From: Bacteroidetes bacterium HGW-Bacteroidetes-12
GTDB taxonomy: Bacteria > Bacteroidota > Bacteroidia > Flavobacteriales_E > Vicingaceae
Direction: 5' to 3'
Length of the DNA: 13,066 nt
Assembly (NCBI GenBank): GCA_002841035.1
Contig: PHDR01000036.1
Coordinates: forward strand, 1-13,066
Position numbers and translations under genes: made by a program. The number at the start of each line of letters is the position of its first letter. Position 1 is the first letter of the stretch. The notes under the pieces are model-generated. The model was not told the DNA's origin and searched no databases. It was given only the letters and a program-made list of their open reading frames with translations. Positions 6,725 to 13,066 of this stretch are shown piece after piece.

Positions 6725-6794
6725 CGACCTAAGTAACCACACACATTGCCCTCGCAATCCGCCTGAGGCGGACGTACCGTTACAGCTTGGGACG
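6725..6794 (+). other. candidate structured RNA/REP-like element with closing stem and two hairpins
   Basis: Hand folding gives a closing stem between 6725–6737 and 6779–6794: 12 pairs, one A×A mismatch, one G·T pair and a 3-nt bulge at 6783–6785. It encloses two abutting hairpins: ATTGC-CCTC-GCAAT (6745–6758) and CCGCC-TGA-GGCGG (6759–6771). The element is far more GC-rich than its surroundings. The G·T wobble slightly favours a + strand RNA. It may instead be a REP-type palindromic DNA element. No family is recognised. Confidence 0.45.
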
Positions 6795-6880
6795 TAAGGG
6801 GGGTTCTATTATTTTTAAATCACTCACGTGTCTTTAGGCGTGATGAAGTTACAAAATTTTTTACACTACTATACTTCCAA

Positions 6881-6906
6881 GTTAACAAACTTTTGTTTAA
6901 AAATAG
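6881..6906 (+). repeat. 26-nt direct repeat, copy 2
   Basis: Diverged copy of 6531–6556 in the same orientation, with 22 of 26 positions identical. The palindrome here is imperfect (TTAACAAA…TTTGTTTAA). It lies about 60 bp upstream of the hydrolase start, so each of the two divergent genes has one copy near its promoter region. Confidence 0.5.
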
Positions 6907-6964
6907 TTGGTAAATAAACTTCTTAAAGTATAAGATTAACCCTACTTTTAATTTTATTTGTAGT

Positions 6965-7651
6965 ATGGAAATTACTTTTTACGGTCATGCTTGTTTTTCA
7001 ATAAAAACAAAAGGAAAAACTATTTTGTTTGACCCTTTTATTTCGCCTAATCCTAAGGCTAAAAGCGTTGATGTAAACAAATTAACTCCTGATTATATTT
7101 TAATTTCGCATGGACACGAAGATCATCTTGCCGATGCCGAAACCATTGCAAAAAATGCAGACGCAACGCTTGTTTCTAATTTTGAAATTGTAACTTGGTA
7201 TCAGAAAAAAGGGATAACAAAAGTTCACCCAATGAATCATGGTGGTAGTTGGAGTTTTGATTTCGGCACAGTAAAATATACAAATGCTGTTCATTCAAGT
7301 ATGATGCCCGATGGTTCTTATGGAGGAAATCCAGGTGGTTTTTTGATTAAAAATGATGAAATTTCATTTTATTATTCGGGAGATACAGCTTTAACAATGG
7401 ATATGAAACTGATAGAAAATTCTGAAAAACTTGATTTTGCAGTATTGCCAATTGGCGATAATTTTACCATGGGAATTGATGATGCAATTATTGCTTCCGA
7501 TTTTATTAATTGCAATAAAATTATAGGTGTTCATTACGATACCTTTGGATATATAGAAATTAACCATAAAAAAGCAATAGAAAAGTTTAAGGCAAAAGGA
7601 AAAGAATTAATTTTGTTGAATATAGGGCAGGAATTAGAAATTCTGCGATAA
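6965..7651 (+). CDS. UPF0173 metal-dependent hydrolase, metallo-beta-lactamase fold
   Basis: A 228-aa cytoplasmic protein of the YtkL-like UPF0173 family, normal in length. The MBL-fold metal motif HGHEDH is at His49, His51, Asp53 and His54. Further likely ligands are His110 (TNAVHSS), Asp140 (YYSGDTAL) and His190 (GVHYDTF). The N-terminal ITFYGHACFSI and LFDPFISPNP are diagnostic of this family. No signal peptide is present. The substrate is unknown for most family members, so only a generic hydrolase role can be given. Start ATG 6965 has the typical N-terminus right after it. The stop codon falls inside a 10-nt tandem repeat. It is 73 bp upstream of parA on the same strand and could share a transcript, though no functional link is apparent. 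Confidence 0.93.
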   Translation: MEITFYGHACFSIKTKGKTILFDPFISPNPKAKSVDVNKLTPDYILISHGHEDHLADAETIAKNADATLVSNFEIVTWYQKKGITKVHPMNHGGSWSFDFGTVKYTNAVHSSMMPDGSYGGNPGGFLIKNDEISFYYSGDTALTMDMKLIENSEKLDFAVLPIGDNFTMGIDDAIIASDFINCNKIIGVHYDTFGYIEINHKKAIEKFKAKGKELILLNIGQELEILR

Positions 7652-7670
7652 TCAGCGATATCTGCGGGCA
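7641..7670. repeat. degenerate 10-nt tandem repeat at the hydrolase 3' end
   Basis: Three 10-nt units: TTCTGCGATA, ATCAGCGATA, TCTGCGGGCA. The first unit encodes the last codons of the hydrolase and, with the next base, its TAA stop (7649–7651). The period-10 spacing of GCG triplets is clear for three units and then decays. Confidence 0.5.
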
Positions 7671-7724
7671 AATAATAGGAGTTAGAGATTTTATAAACTT
7701 ACAAATTTTCAATTATAAAAAACT

Positions 7725-8537
7725 ATGGGAAAAATAATAGCAATATCGAACCAAAAAGGTGGGGTAGGAAAAACTACAACAGCTATTAATTTAGCAGCAG
7801 GTTTAGGAGTTTTAGAATATAAAGTGCTTTTGGTAGATGCTGACCCGCAAGCCAATTCAACATCTGGAGTTGGTTTTGATCCTCGAAACATTAAAAATAG
7901 CATTTATGAATGTTTGATTAACGAAATTGAACCTGCCGATGCTATTTTACACACCGACTCGCCCAATTTAGATATTTTACCTGCACACATAGATTTGGTT
8001 GGAGCAGAAATTGAGTTGATTAATATGCCTAATAGAGAGAAAATGATGAAAAACTCATTGTTGAAAATAAAAGATAATTATGACTTTATTATCATTGACT
8101 GCTCTCCTTCATTAGGATTGATTACCATAAATTCATTAACTGCATCCGATTCTGTTATTATTCCAATTCAGTGCGAATATTTTGCGTTGGAAGGTTTGGG
8201 GAAATTATTAAATACCATAAAAATTGTTCAAGCAAGGTTAAATCCAGATTTAGATATTGAAGGTCTTTTATTAACCATGTATGATGTTCGTTTGCGTCTT
8301 TCCAACCAAGTGGTGGAGGAAGTAAAAACACATTTTCAAACCATGATGTTTGATACCATTATACAGCGAAATACAACCTTAGGTGAAGCACCAAGTCATG
8401 GAAAAACAATAATTATGCACGATGCAAGCAGCAAAGGAGCAATAAACTATTTGAATTTAGCACGAGAAGTGCTTCAGAAAAATAGTATGACTAAAATGAG
8501 CAAGGAAGAAAAAATTATAGCATTAGAAGATGAGTAA
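7725..8537 (+). CDS. parA: chromosome-partitioning ATPase ParA (Soj)
   Basis: ParA/MinD-family ATPase (270 aa) that binds DNA non-specifically in its ATP dimer form and drives segregation of ParB–origin complexes. The deviant Walker A KGGVGKTT (11–18) has the signature Lys11 as well as Lys16. Walker A' is VDADPQAN with Asp38 and Asp40, and Walker B is IIIDCSPSLG with Asp125. PIQCEYFALEGL and LLTMYDVRLRLS are typical of chromosomal Soj proteins. The protein begins directly at the P-loop strand and lacks the N-terminal HTH of plasmid type-Ia ParA. The last 8 bp (ATGAGTAA) overlap the parB start, which indicates translational coupling. The leader is A-rich with no Shine-Dalgarno. I found no clear TAnnTTTG box directly upstream. 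Confidence 0.97.
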   Translation: MGKIIAISNQKGGVGKTTTAINLAAGLGVLEYKVLLVDADPQANSTSGVGFDPRNIKNSIYECLINEIEPADAILHTDSPNLDILPAHIDLVGAEIELINMPNREKMMKNSLLKIKDNYDFIIIDCSPSLGLITINSLTASDSVIIPIQCEYFALEGLGKLLNTIKIVQARLNPDLDIEGLLLTMYDVRLRLSNQVVEEVKTHFQTMMFDTIIQRNTTLGEAPSHGKTIIMHDASSKGAINYLNLAREVLQKNSMTKMSKEEKIIALEDE

Positions 8538-9429
8538 GAAGCCAGCATTAGGAAGAGGATTGGGAGCATTGCTTCAAAATTCAGATACAGACATTACCTC
8601 TAAATCAAGATTAGAATCTGATGGAAATCAGCAAATAGTAGGTTCTGTTTCTACTATATTAATTAAAAATATAGAAGCAAACCCTTTTCAACCTCGAACA
8701 CAGTTTGAGAAAGAAGCATTATTAGAATTATCTGAATCTATCAAAGAACATGGAATTATTCAGCCTGTTACTGTGCGTAAGTTGGGTTATGATAAATTTC
8801 AATTAATATCTGGTGAACGAAGATTTAGAGCATCTCAAATTGCAGGGCTAACAGAAATCCCTGCATTTATTCGCATAGCCAACGACCAAGAAATGCTAGA
8901 AATGGCATTAGTAGAAAACATTCAACGGCAAGATTTAGATGCCATTGAGGTGGCTTTTAGCTATCAAAAATTAATAGAAGAATGTAATTTAACCCAAGAA
9001 CAATTAAGCGAAAAAGTAAGTAAAAAACGCTCTACTGTTGCTAATTACCTAAGATTACTTAAACTTCCTGTTGAAATACAATTAGCAATTAGAACAAAAG
9101 AACTTTCTATGGGGCATGCTCGTGCTTTGATTAATATTTCGGACGAAAAACTACAAGTAAAAATAGCAAAGCGGATTATTGCGGAAGGGCTTTCTGTTCG
9201 TCAGGTAGAAGAATTGGTGAAAGATAAAAAAGAAGCTATTCAAAAAGAAAAAGGAGTTAAAATACCAAAAAATCTATCCTTTTCTGATTTAAAAATCCAA
9301 GAAGATTTATCCACATTTTTAAAATCGGAAGTTACTATCGAAAAGAACAATAGAGGTAAAGGGAAGCTGGTAATCGCTTTTAAAGACGAAGCTGAATTAG
9401 ATAGAATTACTGAATTATTAGGATTTTAG
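8530..9429 (+). CDS. parB: chromosome-partitioning protein ParB (Spo0J), CTPase/parS-binding
   Basis: A 299-aa ParB that binds parS sites, forms CTP-dependent sliding clamps and stimulates ParA. The N-terminus KKPALGRGLGALL is the conserved ParA-interacting segment. The ParB/Srx-like domain spans about 42–125 with NPFQPR, the CTP-binding box GERRFRA (95–101) and ALVENIQRQDLDAIE. The HTH parS-recognition region is about 144–170 (LTQEQLSEKVSKKRSTVANYLRLL has the expected spacing), followed by GHARALI. The C-terminal dimerisation region is about 250–299 after a charged linker. The ATG overlaps the end of parA. DUF5683 follows 30 bp downstream, consistent with a three-gene operon. No parS palindrome was found in the window. 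Confidence 0.97.
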   Translation: MSKKPALGRGLGALLQNSDTDITSKSRLESDGNQQIVGSVSTILIKNIEANPFQPRTQFEKEALLELSESIKEHGIIQPVTVRKLGYDKFQLISGERRFRASQIAGLTEIPAFIRIANDQEMLEMALVENIQRQDLDAIEVAFSYQKLIEECNLTQEQLSEKVSKKRSTVANYLRLLKLPVEIQLAIRTKELSMGHARALINISDEKLQVKIAKRIIAEGLSVRQVEELVKDKKEAIQKEKGVKIPKNLSFSDLKIQEDLSTFLKSEVTIEKNNRGKGKLVIAFKDEAELDRITELLGF

Positions 9430-9459
9430 TACTATCTTTAACAATTCTAACAAGCTATA

Positions 9460-10053
9460 ATGGTTAACTTTTTTTTATATCGTGTTTTTATTGTCAATTC
9501 TTTTGTGGCTGTTTTTATCTGTTCGTTTTTACCGAATACTGTTTTTTCACAAGACACAACGAAATTAATTAAATCAGATACCATTCTTATACAAAAAGAA
9601 AAACCTCATTCACCAAGCAAAGCAGCTCTTATGAGTACCTTTGTTCCTGGTCTAGGACAGGCATACAATAAAAAATATTGGAAAATACCTATTATTTACG
9701 GAGCAATAGGTACTTCAATTTTTTTTGCAATTAGCAATAATAGTGATTACAGCGATTTTAAAGACGCTCTAAAAGCAAGGGTTGATAATGATCCCAATAC
9801 GGTAGATAAATATGAAGGGATTATGTCGGTACAAAATTTAGAATCGAACCTTAACTTTCACCAACGAAACAGGGATTTGTCAGTTATATTAGCTGGGGTT
9901 TTTTATGCGTTAAATATTATTGATGCAACTGTTGATGCACACCTTTTTACGTTCCCAAAAAACGATAATTTATCTTTTGATGTAAGACCATCTTTTCAGG
10001 TAACCCATAATAATCAAGTAATAAATGGAATTAGTTTATCACTTCGTTTTTAG
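9460..10053 (+). CDS. DUF5683 membrane protein
   Basis: A 197-aa envelope protein. A hydrophobic N-terminus (about 4–24) ending near NTVFSQ/D looks like a cleavable signal peptide. The family block HSPSKAALMSTFVPGLGQAY at about 50–69 leads into KKYWKIPIIYGAIG and a hydrophobic segment about 74–91. A second hydrophobic stretch lies at about 141–156, just before the conserved IDATVDAHLF. The chain ends in a beta-like ISLSLRF with terminal Phe. The biochemical function of DUF5683 is unknown. From memory, it often follows parAB in Bacteroidota, with dapB and lepB after it; here uvrA converges instead. It starts 30 bp after parB and probably shares its transcript. Confidence 0.88.
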   Translation: MVNFFLYRVFIVNSFVAVFICSFLPNTVFSQDTTKLIKSDTILIQKEKPHSPSKAALMSTFVPGLGQAYNKKYWKIPIIYGAIGTSIFFAISNNSDYSDFKDALKARVDNDPNTVDKYEGIMSVQNLESNLNFHQRNRDLSVILAGVFYALNIIDATVDAHLFTFPKNDNLSFDVRPSFQVTHNNQVINGISLSLRF

Positions 10054-10087
10054 CTAAAATTAGTCATTTTTTTTTGTTCATATTTTT

Positions 10088-10111
10088 AAAGACAGGGCAA
10101 CGGCTGTTTTT
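10088..10111. terminator. possible bidirectional terminator between DUF5683 and uvrA
   Basis: AAAGACAG (10088–10095) can pair with CTGTTTTT (10104–10111): 8 bp including one G·T, around the 8-nt loop GGCAACGG. The right arm itself is a T-run on +, and the left flank (TTTTTAAA) gives A-rich sequence for the minus direction. It lies between convergent genes, where a shared terminator is expected. The stem is weak. Confidence 0.35.
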
Positions 10112-10179
10112 CCTCTAAAAAACCATTATTCAAATTCAAGGTATCGTGGACTTGTTTCAGTTTTTATACCAGCAAAGTT

Positions 10180-12993
10180 TCAGAATAGTTTCTGCTCCAA
10201 GTAACTTGCCGTTACCGATTTTTTGCATTTTATCATATCTTCGGGCGTTCCTGCAAAAACCAAACTACCTCCTTTTTCGCCTCCTTCTGGTCCTAAATCA
10301 ATTACCCAATCGGCACATTTCACAACATCTAAGTTATGCTCTATCACAATAATTGAATGTCCTTGATCAATAAGTGCATTAAAGGCTTTTAATAATTTAT
10401 TAATGTCGTGAAAATGCAATCCTGTTGTGGGTTCATCAAAAATAAAAAGCAATTGTTCATTGGTGTTTTTCTTTCCTAAAAACGAAGCTAATTTAACACG
10501 CTGAGCTTCTCCACCACTTAATGTGTTAGATGACTGTCCAAGGTGTACATATCCTAATCCAACTTCTTGTAGAGGCAACAATTTTTCTACTATTTTTTTG
10601 GCATTTTTTTCTTGAAGTGCATCAAAAAAAGCAATCGCTTCATCAATGGTTAAATCTAAAATTTCGCTAATATTTTTGTTGCCCACTTTAATTTCCAATA
10701 ATTCTTCTTTAAAGCGTTTGCCTTTACATTCATCACACACTAAGTGAATGTCAGCCATAAATTGCATTTCAACTGTAATTTCGCCTTCTCCTTTACAGTT
10801 TTCGCATCTTCCTCCTTCCACATTAAATGAAAAATTGGCAGGTTTATAGCCTCTGTTTTTAGCTAATTTATTGTCAGAAAATAAGTTTCTAATTTCGTCA
10901 TAAGCTTTTACATACGTAACTGGATTGGATCGTGATGATTTTCCAATCGGATTTTGATTTACATATTCAACCCCTTTTAAACTTTTAAAATCGCCTAAAA
11001 TAGAGGTGATGCTACCACTTTTTTCGCCATAGCCTTCAAACATTTTTTTTAGATGAGGCAGTAAACAATTTTTCACTAAGGTAGATTTTCCTGAGCCGCT
11101 CACACCCGTAAACACCGTTAAAATTTCTAAAGGAAATGTAACGTCTATGTTTTTGAGGTTATTTTCTTTCGCACCAATTACCTCAATTTTCTTTTTCCAA
11201 AGGCGTCTTTTTGGTGGGATTTCTATCTTTTTACTTCCGTTAATATAATTAGCTGTAAGGGTATTGTTTTTTTTTAATAATTCTTTATAGCTTCCACTAA
11301 AAACAACTTCTCCACCTAAATTTCCTGCTTCTGGACCTATGTCAATAATTTCATCAGCAGCTTTTATAATGTCCTCATCATGTTCTACCACAATTACAGA
11401 ATTTCCCAATTGTTGTAATTCTTTTAACACTAAAATTAATCGTTCAGTGTCTTTTGAATGTAGTCCTATGCTTGGTTCATCTAAAATATACATAGAACCA
11501 ACTAAGCTACTTCCTAACGATGTTGCTAAGTTAATTCGCTGTGATTCTCCTCCAGAAAGTGTTGACGATAAGCGATTTAAAGTAAGATAATTCAGTCCAA
11601 CATTTAAAAGGTAGTTTAACCTGTTTTGTATTTCGGTCAATAGTCGTTGAGCAATTTCTATTTCTTTACTAGAAAGCTTTATTTGAGCAAAAAACACAGA
11701 CAGCTCATCAATTGGCATTAAAACCAAGTCGGAAATAGATTTTCCATCAATTTTAACATAATTAGCATCTTTTCTTAGCCTAGTTCCCCTACAATCTGGG
11801 CAAGTAGTTTTTCCTCTATATCTTGCAAGCATTACTCTGTATTGGATTTTATAGCTGTTGTTTTCCACCATTTTGAAAAAGCCATTAATTCCTTCGAAAA
11901 ACTTGTTCCCTGCCCAAACCAACTGTTTTTGGGTTTCCGTTAGTTGGTAAAAAGGTTTATGAATAGGAAAATCAAATTTTGAAGCATTCATTATCAATTC
12001 GTCCTTCCATTGTTGCATTTTTTCGCCTTTCCAACAAGCCACAGCATCCTCATAAATACTTAGGTTTTTATCTGGAATAACAAGGTCTTTGTCAATTCCA
12101 ATAACACTTCCGTAGCCTTCGCACGTTTTGCAAGCTCCGAATGGATTGTTAAAACTAAAAAAATGTAGGTTTGGTTCTTGAAAAGTTATCTCATCTAATT
12201 CAAAAACATTGCTAAACGATAGTTTTTCAGGAATTTCATGGACGTAATAAATTACTTCGCAATAACCATTTCCTTCAAAAAATGCAGTTTCTACACTGTC
12301 GTAAATTCTACTAATGTTATCACTGTCCTGTGTATTTATCACAAAACGATCAATAAGTAGCTTTGCTTTTTTTGGTTCAAATGTCTTACTTCCTAATTTG
12401 TCTATTCGAACAATCTCATTGTTAATAAACAAGCGAGAGTAGCCTTTTAGTTGCAATTGTTGCAGTAAATTTTCGTTGGTTATTTTTTTTGAATTTATAA
12501 TGGGAGCAATTAATAATACTTTAGTTCCTTCACTAAATTTATTAATAAGTTGAGCTATACTATCAACACTATCTTTAGTTACTTCTTTTTCAGAAACCGG
12601 TGAAAAAGTTTTACCTATACGAGCGAAAAGTAGTTTTAAATAATCGTAAATTTCGGTAGATGTTCCAACGGTTGAACGTTTATTTACTGTGTTCACTTTC
12701 TGTTCGATGGCAATAGCTGGAGCAATACCTTGAATATAATCAACAGCAGGCTTTTCTAATTTACCTAAAAACTGACGGGCATAAGCAGATAAACTCTCTA
12801 CATACCTTCGTTGTCCTTCAGCAAAAAGAGTATCAAAAGCTAAGGAAGATTTTCCCGAACCAGAAACGCCTGTTATGATGGTGAATTTATTTCTCGCAAT
12901 AGCAACGTCAATGTTTTTGAGATTGTTAACTCTTGCTCCTTTGATAATTATGTGTGTTTTTGGAGATGGGAAGAGGGTTTTTGTTTTACTCAT
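10180..12993 (-). CDS. uvrA: excinuclease ABC subunit A (UvrA)
   Basis: Damage-recognition ATPase of nucleotide excision repair (937 aa, normal length). It acts as a dimer, loads UvrB and has two ABC ATPase modules. Module 1: Walker A GVSGSGKS (42–49), signature LSGGESQ (479–485), Walker B YILDEP. Module 2: Walker A GVSGSGKS (630–637), signature LSGGEAQ (825–831), Walker B FIFDEP. The C-terminal zinc finger is complete: Cys730, 733, 753 and 756. In the first zinc region only Cys288/291 (ACKTC) is present; the CxxC pair that normally precedes it is replaced by FELDEITFQEP, which I recall as common in Bacteroidota UvrA. CPDCRGTRL (398–406) is intact. ATG 12993 lies about 20 nt after a likely start site from a TAATTTTG box. 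It converges on DUF5683. Confidence 0.98.
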   Translation of the reverse strand: MSKTKTLFPSPKTHIIIKGARVNNLKNIDVAIARNKFTIITGVSGSGKSSLAFDTLFAEGQRRYVESLSAYARQFLGKLEKPAVDYIQGIAPAIAIEQKVNTVNKRSTVGTSTEIYDYLKLLFARIGKTFSPVSEKEVTKDSVDSIAQLINKFSEGTKVLLIAPIINSKKITNENLLQQLQLKGYSRLFINNEIVRIDKLGSKTFEPKKAKLLIDRFVINTQDSDNISRIYDSVETAFFEGNGYCEVIYYVHEIPEKLSFSNVFELDEITFQEPNLHFFSFNNPFGACKTCEGYGSVIGIDKDLVIPDKNLSIYEDAVACWKGEKMQQWKDELIMNASKFDFPIHKPFYQLTETQKQLVWAGNKFFEGINGFFKMVENNSYKIQYRVMLARYRGKTTCPDCRGTRLRKDANYVKIDGKSISDLVLMPIDELSVFFAQIKLSSKEIEIAQRLLTEIQNRLNYLLNVGLNYLTLNRLSSTLSGGESQRINLATSLGSSLVGSMYILDEPSIGLHSKDTERLILVLKELQQLGNSVIVVEHDEDIIKAADEIIDIGPEAGNLGGEVVFSGSYKELLKKNNTLTANYINGSKKIEIPPKRRLWKKKIEVIGAKENNLKNIDVTFPLEILTVFTGVSGSGKSTLVKNCLLPHLKKMFEGYGEKSGSITSILGDFKSLKGVEYVNQNPIGKSSRSNPVTYVKAYDEIRNLFSDNKLAKNRGYKPANFSFNVEGGRCENCKGEGEITVEMQFMADIHLVCDECKGKRFKEELLEIKVGNKNISEILDLTIDEAIAFFDALQEKNAKKIVEKLLPLQEVGLGYVHLGQSSNTLSGGEAQRVKLASFLGKKNTNEQLLFIFDEPTTGLHFHDINKLLKAFNALIDQGHSIIVIEHNLDVVKCADWVIDLGPEGGEKGGSLVFAGTPEDMIKCKKSVTASYLEQKLF

Positions 12994-13019
12994 CGATTGT
13001 TCGTGATTTCTTTAAACCT

Positions 13020-13027
13020 CAAAATTA
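13020..13027 (-). promoter_or_regulatory. probable uvrA -7 promoter box
   Basis: The minus strand reads TAATTTTG, an exact TAnnTTTG Bacteroidota -7 element, 26 bp upstream of the uvrA ATG. Predicted initiation about 6 nt further on leaves a leader of about 20 nt. No clear -33 TTG is seen in the 39 bp between it and the window edge. No SOS-type operator was recognised. Confidence 0.4.
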
Positions 13028-13066
13028 CGCTTCTTTTTTAGAGGGTATATTACTTTGTTAAAAAGT

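Larger units (their letters stand above)
6479..6964. other. structured intergenic region between PBP1A and the UPF0173 hydrolase genes
   Basis: About 490 bp between divergent genes with no convincing coding frame on either strand. It holds two related 26-nt palindromic sequences (6531–6556 and 6881–6906), a 2.2-copy CACAGATT repeat (6582–6599), a 10-bp-stem inverted repeat (6621–6665), and a GC-rich multibranched element (6725–6794) followed by a run of six G (6798–6803). A further weak ATCAC/GTGAT pair lies at 6819–6844. I see no tRNA, tmRNA, SRP RNA or RNase P signatures and no IS remnant that I can name. Confidence 0.7.

Noticed and set aside
6721..6800. tRNA or other known structural RNA in the GC-rich intergenic segment
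   Set aside because: There is no T-arm GTTC with correct spacing, no anticodon arm and no CCA-like end; tmRNA, SRP RNA and RNase P core motifs are also absent.
6822..6834. CACGTG core near parAB as a possible parS site
   Set aside because: The flanks read CACT and TCTT instead of the GTTY/RAAC arms of parS, so only the 6-bp core matches.
7608..7615. TAATTTTG inside the hydrolase gene as a parA promoter
   Set aside because: It matches the -7 consensus but is inside coding sequence, more than 100 bp from parA and without a -33 partner; chance matches are frequent in this AT-rich DNA.
10146..10352. 68-residue plus-strand frame at the uvrA 3' end
   Set aside because: It overlaps the conserved uvrA C-terminus in antisense and has no signal, domain or leader support.

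Overview
This is a low-GC Bacteroidota chromosomal segment, most like Flavobacteriia or a near relative. The evidence is a TPR–PD40 envelope protein of Bacteroidota type, a parA–parB–DUF5683 cluster, a UvrA with the Bacteroidota-style first zinc module, A-rich leaders instead of Shine-Dalgarno sites, and TAnnTTTG-type -7 promoter boxes. No integrase, transposase, CRISPR array, tRNA or rRNA is visible. Nearly all of it is housekeeping sequence. The less ordinary material lies in one inserted gene and in the intergenic DNA.

Layout, left to right. The 3' part of a TPR/PD40-propeller/carboxypeptidase-regulatory-domain protein (+, its start lies left of the window) converges on a minus-strand block read from right to left. 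That block is penicillin-binding protein 1A, then scoA, a small putative metzincin-type lipoprotein, and scoB. The lipoprotein gene splits the two CoA-transferase subunit genes, which are normally adjacent. A roughly 490-bp intergenic region (6474–6964) follows. It holds a probable PBP1A promoter, a repeated 26-nt palindromic sequence, a 10-bp-stem inverted repeat and a GC-rich multibranched structure. A UPF0173 metal-dependent hydrolase then leads into parA and parB, which overlap by 8 bp, and a DUF5683 membrane protein, all on +. These converge on uvrA (-), whose start and likely promoter lie at the right edge.

Functions. ScoA and ScoB form the two halves of a succinyl-CoA:acetoacetate CoA-transferase for ketone-body/butanoate metabolism. 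PBP1A polymerises and crosslinks peptidoglycan. ParA and ParB segregate the chromosome origin. UvrA recognises DNA damage for nucleotide excision repair. These are independent functions, and I see no evidence that the window encodes one integrated new system.

The clearest unexplained pattern is a set of different short tandem repeats at gene junctions: period 8 at 3112–3151, mixed 9/7 at 3860–3918, period 7 at 3927–3975, period 8 at 6582–6599 and period 10 at 7641–7670. Two of them supply the stop codon of the neighbouring gene. Other points worth checking are a four-cysteine zinc-ribbon-like insert in PBP1A, PBP1A's lack of any ATG start, and the structured element at 6725–6794.
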